Source of the DNA: Nanobdellota archaeon
GTDB lineage: Archaea > Nanoarchaeota > Nanoarchaeia > Parvarchaeales > Parvarchaeaceae
Direction: 5' to 3'
DNA: 6,183 nucleotides
Assembly: GCA_021796445.1 (NCBI GenBank)
Contig: JAKACB010000039.1
Span: 1 to 6,183 of the forward strand
Part shown: positions 1-5,020 of the stretch, in pieces
How positions within the stretch are numbered: the first letter of the stretch is position 1
Layout: each line of letters starts with the position of its first letter
Notes under the pieces: generated by a model
The model's input: only the letters and a program-made list of their open reading frames with translations
What the model was told of the DNA's origin: nothing
Database searches by the model: none
Translations under genes and position numbers: made by a program

Positions 1-1
1 T

Positions 2-325
2 AAATCATACCTGGACAAAATAAAAGGCAATTCAAATGAGGAAATAAATACGCTAATAGAAATCTCTTTAAGGGCGGAGAAAATGATGATAGAAAAACTG
101 GGGAAAAGCCATGGAATATGGCCTAACGTGGATTTCTTTTCCGGCCCGTTATATATGCACCTTAACATAAAGCCGGAATTGTTTGATACTGTTTTTGCGT
201 CCAGCAGAACCGTGGGCTGGTGTTCTCATATGATAGAATACTGGAAAGACAACAAGCTTTTCAGGCCTTTGGAAGATTACACCGGAAAAATAGATCTGGA
301 GTATCTGCCTATAGAAAAAAGGTAA
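2..325 (+). CDS. gltA: Citrate synthase, C-terminal part (5' end outside window)
   Basis: This is the last 107 codons of citrate synthase, which condenses acetyl-CoA and oxaloacetate to citrate as the entry step of the TCA cycle. The reading frame is open from base 2 and ends at TAA 323-325. The fragment carries the family's C-terminal active-site signature: GIWPNVDFFSG around fragment residues 38-48, with the catalytic Asp at about 44, then ASSRTVGWCSH with an active-site Arg, and RPLEDYTG with the Arg that reaches the partner subunit's site in known structures. An internal ATG at 83 would start the protein in the middle of a helix of the fold, so it is not the true start. A T-rich stretch at 366-379 could end its transcript. 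No frame damage is seen. Confidence 0.94.
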   Translation, partial: KSYLDKIKGNSNEEINTLIEISLRAEKMMIEKLGKSHGIWPNVDFFSGPLYMHLNIKPELFDTVFASSRTVGWCSHMIEYWKDNKLFRPLEDYTGKIDLEYLPIEKR

Positions 326-408
326 TGATCACTAAATAAAAGCAGAAACCTTTGAATATGAACCGTTTTAACATATTTTCTCCTAGAAACTATCTAATCA
401 GCGTAGCT

Positions 409-436
409 CCTTTTAAAAGGTATTAATACCTTAAGG
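409..436. promoter_or_regulatory. Candidate operator: three interlocking perfect palindromes
   Basis: Three perfect palindromes share arms: CCTTTTAAAAGG at 409-420, AAGGTATTAATACCTT at 417-432, and CCTTAAGG at 429-436. The boxes alternate as CCTT (409-412), AAGG (417-420), CCTT (429-432), AAGG (433-436). The first palindrome contains the TATA box. Repeated inverted half-sites of this kind are what RHH repressors, which bind as dimers of dimers, usually recognise. The gene directly downstream starts with an RHH-like segment, so autorepression is the natural inference. Binding is not shown. Confidence 0.55.
411..418 (+). promoter_or_regulatory. Archaeal TATA box for the mntA-hepT operon
   Basis: The sequence TTTTAAAA is centred about 35 bases before the ATG at 450. 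With the usual 25-27 base distance from TATA box to transcription start, transcription would begin near 440-442 and leave a leader of under 10 bases. No convincing Shine-Dalgarno site precedes the ATG, which agrees with a nearly leaderless message. The box is inside the palindrome cluster at 409-436, so a protein bound there would block TBP/TFB. Confidence 0.55.
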
Positions 437-449
437 GATTATAATTTCT

Positions 450-962
450 ATGGAAGTGAAAGCTTACATTAACGATAATATAGGGAAAGAACTTAGGGAT
501 GCTGCCATAAAGCGCTTCTCTTACTTCAGAGGGTCGCTCAGCAAGGCCGTGGAGGAAGCGGTTATACAGTGGTTGAGGCGTAATGAGAAACTAGAAAACA
601 GGCTTGATAAACTCCTGAAGAAAGCCGAGAAGGATCCGAACGTGCTTGCTGTGTTTGTTTTCGGGAGTTTCGCTGAGAAGAAAACGTCTTACCGAGACGT
701 GGATCTTGCTTTTTTTCTGAAAGAGGGAAGCGATGAAACATCCGTTTTGGCGGATTATGAGGATTCGTCAGAGGATCCAAAGTTTGACATATCCTGCATT
801 AATTCACTTGCTGTAAGAGTCAGGAAAGAAGTGCTTGAAAACGGTAGCCTGCTTCTGTGCAAGAACAAGCCAGCATTATACAATTTTGTTATAGGTACAA
901 TAAGGGAATATGAGGAGTTTAAACATATCTATGAGCTTATGATATATGGAAGAAACCAATAG
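450..962 (+). CDS. mntA: MntA-like nucleotidyltransferase antitoxin with N-terminal RHH-like domain
   Basis: This is a 170-residue antitoxin of a type VII (HepT/MntA) system. In characterised systems MntA transfers AMP from ATP onto a Tyr of HepT and silences it. Residues 1-43 look like a ribbon-helix-helix DNA-binding domain: a short strand (VKAYI), a helix, a turn near RGS, then a helix (SKAVEEAVIQWL). A charged linker at 44-62 leads to the minimal nucleotidyltransferase domain: FGSF at 71-74, DVD at 83-85, and a likely third metal-binding Asp at 113 in KFDISCINS. There are nine residues between Ser73 and Asp83, one fewer than the usual GSX10DXD, but the acidic residues are present. The stop overlaps the hepT start by 17 bases, indicating an operon with coupled translation. 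The ATG at 450 fits the promoter position. The family call is firm; the RHH call rests on pattern reading and is moderate. Confidence 0.86.
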   Translation: MEVKAYINDNIGKELRDAAIKRFSYFRGSLSKAVEEAVIQWLRRNEKLENRLDKLLKKAEKDPNVLAVFVFGSFAEKKTSYRDVDLAFFLKEGSDETSVLADYEDSSEDPKFDISCINSLAVRVRKEVLENGSLLLCKNKPALYNFVIGTIREYEEFKHIYELMIYGRNQ

Positions 963-1374
963 AATAGAAGAAAAGTTGTCTGAGATAAAATTGTATGTGA
1001 AAGAAATAGATGACAGAATTCCGCCATCCTTTGAACGTTATAAGTCAGCAGATGTAATGGTTAAGAGGACTTTGGAGAGGGACCTGCAACTCATAAACGA
1101 TGCAGAAATAGACATTCTCGCACTGCTTACAAAGCTGAAGGACGTCGGAATAGCCTCTAGCGAAGAAAACCTTATAGACCGCTTTAACGGGATTTTAAGT
1201 GCTAAAGCGCTTAGTCATCTAAAGCGACTTAGACGGCTTAGGAACATTCTCACTCATGCATACAAAAACGAACATTATGATGAAGCGGTGTTCAATGCTG
1301 CGAAGAACTTAAGCGAAGTGCTAGCTTTCGTAAAAGAAGTCAGTAAGGTTACAGTGATAAACCGCCATCTTTAA
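946..1374 (+). CDS. hepT: HepT-like HEPN toxin ribonuclease (DUF86)
   Basis: This is a 142-residue, mostly helical HEPN-family toxin. HepT proteins are RNases that use an Arg and a His in an RX4-6H motif across a dimer. The motif here is RNILTHAY at 99-106, which is RX4HXY with Arg99, His104 and Tyr106. That Tyr is the residue AMPylated by MntA in studied systems, so the pair has both the catalytic residues and the modification target. ERDLQLINDAEIDI at 44-57 is the typical HepT second-helix signature. The gene starts inside the last codons of mntA, with a 17-base overlap and no good ribosome binding site at normal spacing (GAGGAG at 912-917 is about 28 bases away). Toxin translation therefore probably depends on passage of ribosomes from the antitoxin gene. 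It appears intact. Confidence 0.9.
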   Translation: MEETNRIEEKLSEIKLYVKEIDDRIPPSFERYKSADVMVKRTLERDLQLINDAEIDILALLTKLKDVGIASSEENLIDRFNGILSAKALSHLKRLRRLRNILTHAYKNEHYDEAVFNAAKNLSEVLAFVKEVSKVTVINRHL

Positions 1375-1734
1375 ATTCAGTAAAAAGCCTATGTCTGCAA
1401 ATAGTCTAATGTTTATTTGTAGGCGATAACTTGGGACTATAAAGCCGAAGAAAAAATAAAAGGAAAGAAAATAAAGTTCATTTCATTGTGGAAATGGCTG
1501 CTAAGTATAAATTAACATATTTATTTTTTATAGGTTTCTTTATTAGAATTAGTAATTGTTTTTAAGTTTTACTAATAATGAAGAAAGCAACTCGTTCAAT
1601 ATAAAGAAATGAAACATTTATATCCCTTGTTTTTATATAACTAATATGTCATTTAATCGCTGTAGCAGTATAAAATTATGACTTGTTAAATATCGTCATT
1701 CCACTCACTAATCCTCATTTTTCTGCCTTTGTCT
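1375..1734. other. Convergent intergenic region between two HEPN genes
   Basis: This 360-base, AT-rich stretch lies between the stop codons of two facing HEPN genes, and I see no convincing gene in it. It holds several inverted repeats. GCCTA at 1387-1391 pairs with TAGGC at 1420-1424, enclosing CAAATA at 1398-1403 paired with TATTTG at 1414-1419. ATTAGTAA at 1548-1555 pairs with TTACTAAT at 1569-1576. T-rich tracts on the + strand (1520-1530, 1557-1570) could terminate hepT transcription. TATA-like boxes pointing right occur at 1616-1623 and 1632-1639. The only ATG after them (1646) opens an 11-codon frame, so if they are used they would make a non-coding or antisense RNA to the facing gene. 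Confidence 0.5.
1447..1496 (-). terminator. Candidate terminator of the left-pointing NTase/HEPN operon
   Basis: Reading the minus strand, a six-base-pair hairpin (CATTTC 1479-1484 with GAAATG 1491-1496, loop of six) is followed by a long T/C-rich tract, complementary to the A/G-rich 1447-1476. Archaeal termination depends mainly on oligo-T in the non-template strand, so the tract alone could act. It lies about 240 bases past the HEPN stop codon, which is rather far. Confidence 0.35.
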
Positions 1735-2136
1735 TTACAGCGCGTTTTCTATGAGTTCTACACATCTCTTTGTCTCTCTTAACAGTTTGACGCTTTCGTC
1801 CCTTAATTTGGAATCGTTTTTTAGTCTTCCGAAATTGTAACCCGCGTCGTTCCTGAAATCCAGCAGTTTGCTGAAAGTTTTTATTATCCCGTCCAGGTTT
1901 TCTCTTAGTTCCTTCCTTGTATCGTTCTTTGCACCGGCCGCTTTAAAATAATCTATTACGTCGTGTTTTTTAGGATACTCGGTTTTGTTTTTTATAAGGA
2001 AACTTTTTATTGCAATTTCTAGAGCCATTTCCATCGAGTATAATGCGATGTCATAATTGTTTGCACTCGTGTTTTTCTCTGCAGACAAAAGCCATCTTTT
2101 AGCATCGTCCATTGCGTTTTTAACATTCATTTCCAT
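1735..2136 (-). CDS. HEPN-domain protein lacking the catalytic histidine
   Basis: This is a 133-residue helical protein of the HEPN superfamily, partner of the nucleotidyltransferase upstream. The first helices (AKRWLLSAEKNTSANNYDIA, then LYSMEMALEIAIKSFLIKN at about 32-50) and KKHDVIDYF at 57-64 match the fold's usual layout of a two-helix hairpin, a linker with a conserved His, and a further helix pair. The place of the RX4-6H RNase motif reads RNDAGYNF (95-102), so the Arg is kept but Tyr100 replaces His. This favours a substrate-binding or regulatory HEPN over an RNase. The gene overlaps the upstream gene by 10 bases from ATG 2136. A second ATG at 2130-2128 would give the classic ATGA 4-base overlap and remains possible. 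AAAGGGGGGAAG precedes the start by about 10 bases. TAA stop at 1737-1735. Confidence 0.8.
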   Translation of the reverse strand: MEMNVKNAMDDAKRWLLSAEKNTSANNYDIALYSMEMALEIAIKSFLIKNKTEYPKKHDVIDYFKAAGAKNDTRKELRENLDGIIKTFSKLLDFRNDAGYNFGRLKNDSKLRDESVKLLRETKRCVELIENAL

Positions 2137-2708
2137 CTTAATTCTTCCCCCCTTTCGGTAAAGCTACGCCTATATTCGGTTTTTCTTATCGTATTAAAAA
2201 AATCCGTGAGCGTGAAATTCTTCTCGTAGAGCGTTATACCATCAAGAAGTAAGCTAATATATATCGGCTGAAAAGATTTGAGATCTTCCGCGTCAAGAAT
2301 AGTCGTGCTTATACGAAGATGATAGCCCCTTTGTAGGAACGGCTCACGAAGTTTTTCTATGCGCATCTTCGCCTCATTTTCGATATCGTAGTACTTTATC
2401 TTGTTATCCCTTACTACAATGAACAGGTCTATATCGCTGTTTTTATTGTACGTTCCTCTAGCCACCGAGCCAAAAAGTAATAAACCTAACACGCCCTCCT
2501 CTTTCGAAACGTCGTCGACAAATGCAGCGATGTATCTACGCACATCGTCTGGTAAGCTGATAAATCTGACATATTTTCCTATCAATTCCTTTATCGTGCT
2601 GCTGAATGTTGCTTTTTTGCAAGAGTCTTTGGTAAGTATGTCTCTCGCTTCTCTTAAAACGCGTTGGGCCTCAGAATCTATTAGTAGTTGTTTGTTGTAT
2701 TTCGGCAT
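2127..2708 (-). CDS. Minimal nucleotidyltransferase, HEPN-associated, with N-terminal extension
   Basis: This 193-residue protein is of the DNA polymerase beta-like minimal nucleotidyltransferase family, the first gene of a two-gene operon with a HEPN partner. The active-site loop is FGSVARGTYNKNSDIDL (79-95), a full GSX10DXD with Ser81, Asp92 and Asp94. The strand that would carry a third Asp reads LRISTTIL (131-138) without Asp, which is seen in some HEPN-linked members. The end (LLLDGITLYEK, 153-163) is typical of that branch. Residues 5-50 form a strand-helix-helix pattern (QLLID, then EAQRVLREAR, then FSSTIKELIGKYVRFI) that loosely resembles an RHH domain, as in the other module here, but this is less certain. 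The function may be AMPylation of the HEPN partner or of another target; it could act as an antitoxin. The ATG at 2708 coincides with the predicted transcription start. Confidence 0.83.
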   Translation of the reverse strand: MPKYNKQLLIDSEAQRVLREARDILTKDSCKKATFSSTIKELIGKYVRFISLPDDVRRYIAAFVDDVSKEEGVLGLLLFGSVARGTYNKNSDIDLFIVVRDNKIKYYDIENEAKMRIEKLREPFLQRGYHLRISTTILDAEDLKSFQPIYISLLLDGITLYEKNFTLTDFFNTIRKTEYRRSFTERGEELRWK

Positions 2709-2729
2709 ATTAATATATATTATTTAGTA

Positions 2730-2737
2730 TATATAAA
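2730..2737 (-). promoter_or_regulatory. TATA box for the NTase/HEPN operon
   Basis: On the minus strand this reads TTTATATA, a near-ideal archaeal TATA box. Its centre is about 26 bases before the ATG at 2708-2706, so transcription should start at or within a base or two of the start codon, giving a leaderless message. The short palindromes ATATTAATAT (2707-2716) and TAATATATATTA (2711-2722) lie between box and start. They could be an operator but may simply reflect AT richness. Confidence 0.6.
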
Positions 2738-2936
2738 TATGATGTATAGCAAGTTTGCCCCAAATAGAACACGTTCATTAGAATATTCCCAGCAGCAAAC
2801 AATCATGGATAAAATCTGTTCCTATTTGAAAGTGGCTTCTTAAGGTTTAGCTCCGCACTACGCAGTTTCTCGTTTATCGGCACGGCGTTCTTGTCTTCTT
2901 TGTTGGGAAAGATAGAAGAGATATTAAGAAGTGGTC

Positions 2937-3020
2937 TTAAATTTTAATTTGAATTACCACGTAGCTTTTCGTTTTCCAGGCGTCTATCGACACTATGTTT
3001 CCTTTCATTTCTTCTTCCAT
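2937..3020 (-). CDS. Possible 27-residue small ORF with a strong ribosome binding site
   Basis: On the minus strand, GGAGG (3031-3027) lies six bases before ATG 3020-3018. This opens a frame of 27 codons ending at TAA 2939-2937. The peptide starts MEEEMKGNIVSIDAW and ends KSYVVIQIKI, with no recognised domain. A TAAATAAATAAG element at about 3082-3071 on the minus strand could serve as its TATA box, giving a leader that includes the GGAGG. It could be a true small protein, the surviving 5' end of a broken gene (see the open stretch at 2943-2803), or chance. Confidence is low because the only support is the ribosome binding site and its spacing. Confidence 0.27.
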   Translation of the reverse strand: MEEEMKGNIVSIDAWKTKSYVVIQIKI

Positions 3021-3070
3021 CCAATGCCTCCAAAAACAGCAGCATTTGACTTGCCGCTGCCTTCCGTAAC

Positions 3071-3080
3071 TTATTTATTT
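3071..3080 (+). promoter_or_regulatory. TATA box for the pilin-LamG surface gene
   Basis: The sequence TTATTTATTT is centred about 24-25 bases before ATG 3099. Transcription would therefore begin at or next to the start codon, making the message leaderless. This position is a main reason for choosing 3099 over the earlier in-frame start at 2931. The spacer between box and start is almost entirely the CT repeat. Confidence 0.5.
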
Positions 3081-3081
3081 A

Positions 3082-3095
3082 CTCTCTCTCTCTCT
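3082..3095. repeat. (CT)7 dinucleotide microsatellite
   Basis: Seven perfect CT units lie between the TATA box and the start codon of the surface gene. Dinucleotide tracts change length by slipped-strand mispairing. A change here would alter the TATA-to-start spacing by two bases per unit without altering the protein. Confidence 0.85.
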
Positions 3096-3098
3096 TAT

Positions 3099-4295
3099 AT
3101 GAACCTGACGCATAAATCGCAATCGGCACTGGAATATCTCATGACCTATGGCTGGGCTATTTTAATCATAGTCATAGTCGCAGTAATCTTATATTCAATG
3201 GGTATATTCAATCCTTCATCAAGCGTATCTTCAACAGTAACAGGTTTTTCAGGATTAGGAAGCGTTACAGCAGAATGCACGGCAAACGGAGTTTTAAGAA
3301 TCAGCGTAGGAGACTCAACCGGCAATCTGATAAACGTTACGGGAATAACGGCAAAAGATCCATCAATAACAAAAACAGCAAATTTCAAGCCGAATTCAAC
3401 AGTTGATCCAAATCCATTGATAAGATCCGGCACATCCTATATATTTTCAGTTCCAAACATATGTCCTTCGGCAGGAACGCATTATGCTATAACAGTAGCG
3501 GTTAATTACACAGAACCAGGACAAGTATTGCCTGGTCCTTATCAGTCACTAGGTTCAATAACAGGAACAAGTACTTCTACAGTTCTACCCCCCTTCGTTG
3601 CAAGTTTTTCTGGTTCAGAAGTCGGAGGTTTTGGTTCATCATCATTTATATCAACTAGCGCAAATCCCGTATTCAATGGGACAAATGTGACATTCACTTT
3701 AACAGCTTGGGTTTATATTCCTTCCTATCCAGTTATTTCTTCAGCATCAACTAGCAATGCTCAGGGTACCCCTATTTTCTCGTTTGGACCAGTCCCAAAT
3801 CAAGGTATCCCGAATGGGAACTATTTCGGTGCTAATATTGCTTACCCCAATGCATATCCTAATGCCGGTTATCATGGTTGTGGGTACCCAGATGTGTGGT
3901 GGTACTCGACTCCTGCCGCTCCTTCATATTTAGGCCAGTGGGTTTTTGTTGCTTATGCAATATCAATACCAACCTTTAATTTTGTTTTTGATTCCCAGAA
4001 TTTTACTACTTCTAATACACGTACAACCGGTTTTTCAAATCAGGTTCGTATAGGTACTCAATTCTTTGTTTGTAATGGATATGCGTTTAATGGTTATCTA
4101 TCAAATATTCAGCTTTATCATTCTCTTCTATCATTTAATCAGATAAATTCTTTGTACAAAGAAGGTCTTATGGGTGCGCCATTGTCTGGAGTAGACGATT
4201 GGTGGCCACTTAATGGTTCAGCTAAAGACATGATTTCTGGTTTAGTAGGCACCTTAAATGGGCCAGTACAGATAACTTCGAATTTCGAAAGCTAA
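3099..4295 (+). CDS. Pilin-like surface protein with class III signal and LamG-like domain
   Basis: This is a 398-residue exported or cell-surface protein. Residues 1-7 (MNLTHKS) followed by QSALEYLMTYGW and a hydrophobic helix to about 36 form a class III signal of the archaeal type IV pilin kind. A prepilin peptidase should cut between Ser7 and Gln8, leaving the helix for pilus assembly or membrane anchoring. Residues 37-165 are a Ser/Thr-rich beta domain with Cys60 and Cys122. About 167-360 is a concanavalin/LamG-like jelly roll (VTFTLTAWVYIP, LGQWVFVAYAI, FNGYLSNIQLY), likely to bind glycans, with Cys261 and Cys325. NXS/T sequons at Asn79, 99, 136, 193, 196, 301 and 372 suggest glycosylation. 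The start at 3099 fits the signal and promoter; the in-frame start at 2931 would bury the signal 56 residues in. The frame ends soon after WWPLNGSAKD, and a second LamG domain continues in another frame (4276-5010). The full protein was probably about 630 residues. Confidence 0.82.
   Translation: MNLTHKSQSALEYLMTYGWAILIIVIVAVILYSMGIFNPSSSVSSTVTGFSGLGSVTAECTANGVLRISVGDSTGNLINVTGITAKDPSITKTANFKPNSTVDPNPLIRSGTSYIFSVPNICPSAGTHYAITVAVNYTEPGQVLPGPYQSLGSITGTSTSTVLPPFVASFSGSEVGGFGSSSFISTSANPVFNGTNVTFTLTAWVYIPSYPVISSASTSNAQGTPIFSFGPVPNQGIPNGNYFGANIAYPNAYPNAGYHGCGYPDVWWYSTPAAPSYLGQWVFVAYAISIPTFNFVFDSQNFTTSNTRTTGFSNQVRIGTQFFVCNGYAFNGYLSNIQLYHSLLSFNQINSLYKEGLMGAPLSGVDDWWPLNGSAKDMISGLVGTLNGPVQITSNFES
4200..4215 (+). 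repeat. 16-base direct repeat, copy 1 of 2 (second at 4903-4918)
   Basis: TGGTGGCCACTTAATG is identical at 4200-4215 and 4903-4918, coding W-W-P-L-N near the end of each LamG domain. The surrounding bases are well diverged. The repeat could be a homology tract for recombination between the domains or a relic of their duplication. Confidence 0.75.
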
Positions 4296-5010
4296 TGTAA
4301 ATATAATTTCTTCATTACCTGGCATTTTTAACCAGCAACTACAAACAATTTCGCTAGCATTTGCCGCCTTCTTTAATGGTATTAATTCGCATTTTAATTC
4401 GTATGTTCCACAGATAACTTCTGCGGTTACATTTACGTTTTGGATAAATTTTAAATTGCCAGAACCAAATTACTGCCCCGCAGTTTTATTTATAAATTTC
4501 ACAAATACTGGATTTAGCGGCCCGGATACTTTAGATTCTTATGTATGGGGATCACCATGTAGCTCTCCTACAAACGAAGTTTTATTTGCTAGAAATTCTA
4601 CTGAGAGCACGATTGCAAATGGGAATTTGGGTATGCAGTTGGATGGCAACTGGCACTTTGTAGTGTTTGAGGCCACTAACTCTTGGGTGGGTTTTTACAT
4701 TGATGGGAATTTAGCGTATAATGACACTACTTCTTCTCCTGTTAACGTAGGGCCTGCTTCAATACAAATAGGTAATAATGGGTGGTCAGTAGAATATTTG
4801 CATGACTTACAGATATACCCTAATATTTTGTCTCAAACCCAACTCAATACAATTTATTCAGCAGGATTAGGTAGCAACTCTATTATATCAGGTATCGCTG
4901 GATGGTGGCCACTTAATGAAACTGCGAAAGATTACAGTGGTAACAATAATAATGGGGTTGCTTACAATGTTGTTTATACTAGTAATTATCCAACAAGTGG
5001 ATTATCTTAA
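4276..5010 (+). CDS. Second LamG-like domain, out-of-frame 3' part of the surface gene
   Basis: This open frame runs without a stop from 4276 to TAA 5008-5010. It encodes a second LamG/concanavalin-like domain: SLAFAAFFNGINSHF, then VTFTFWINFKLPEPNY, a core DGNWHFVVFEATNSWVGFY and IDGNLAYNDTT, and the closing WWPLNETAKDYSGNNNNG. It parallels the end of the first domain (WWPLNGSAKD...SG). No ATG or GTG opens it; the first usable start is TTG 4456, which would remove the first beta strands of the domain, so independent translation is unlikely. It is best read as the 3' half of the 3099-4295 gene, displaced by the 7-base repeat at 4277-4290, giving a two-lectin surface protein when in frame. Alternatives are a true pseudogene, a phase-variable gene, or a sequencing error. 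There is no damage inside the domain, which argues for recent or reversible disruption. Confidence 0.72.
   Translation, partial: LRISKANVNIISSLPGIFNQQLQTISLAFAAFFNGINSHFNSYVPQITSAVTFTFWINFKLPEPNYCPAVLFINFTNTGFSGPDTLDSYVWGSPCSSPTNEVLFARNSTESTIANGNLGMQLDGNWHFVVFEATNSWVGFYIDGNLAYNDTTSSPVNVGPASIQIGNNGWSVEYLHDLQIYPNILSQTQLNTIYSAGLGSNSIISGIAGWWPLNETAKDYSGNNNNGVAYNVVYTSNYPTSGLS
4277..4290. repeat. Tandem 7-base near-repeat at the frame break (TTCGAAT TTCGAAA)
   Basis: TTCGAA occurs at 4277-4282 and again at 4284-4289, one base apart. Removing one copy (7 bases) joins the upstream frame to the downstream frame as QITSKANVNIISSLPG, with no stop between the two LamG domains. The repeat is therefore the simplest explanation of the frame break, by slippage or by an assembly or read error. 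Confidence 0.7.
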
Positions 5011-5020
5011 TTATTATAAT

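Larger units (their letters stand above)
2709..3098. other. Divergent intergenic spacer
   Basis: This 390-base spacer separates the left-pointing NTase operon from the right-pointing surface gene. It holds the NTase TATA box at its left end, and the (CT)7 tract and surface-gene TATA box at its right end. On the minus strand it also holds a 27-codon ORF at 3020-2937. Immediately after that ORF, an open stretch without a start (2943-2803, 46 codons) reads like charged protein and could be the remnant of a decayed gene. No RNA gene is recognised. Confidence 0.45.

Noticed and set aside
83..325. Citrate synthase fragment starting at ATG 83
   Set aside because: The frame is open to the window edge and the upstream residues continue the citrate synthase fold, so the ATG is internal.
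562..780. 72-codon frame on the minus strand inside mntA
   Set aside because: It lies opposite a well-supported nucleotidyltransferase gene, and its peptide is low-complexity in character (rich in Pro, Ser, Arg) with no domain.
1646..1681. Short ATG frame after TATA-like boxes in the convergent spacer
   Set aside because: It stops after 11 codons, with no ribosome binding site.
2711..2722. TAATATATATTA palindrome as a dedicated operator
   Set aside because: The surrounding sequence is nearly pure A/T, where such palindromes arise easily; it is only mentioned with the promoter.
2401..2727. 108-codon frame on the plus strand opposite the second nucleotidyltransferase
   Set aside because: It mirrors the GSVARG-coding region of the real gene; no promoter or ribosome binding site supports it.
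2931..3098. Upstream in-frame start at 2931 adding 56 residues to the surface protein
   Set aside because: It would place the pilin-type signal deep inside the protein, read through the TATA box and CT repeat, and conflict with a leaderless start at 3099.
3146..3433. 95-codon minus-strand frame inside the pilin-like gene
   Set aside because: It is antisense to the class III signal and beta domain and has no supporting context.
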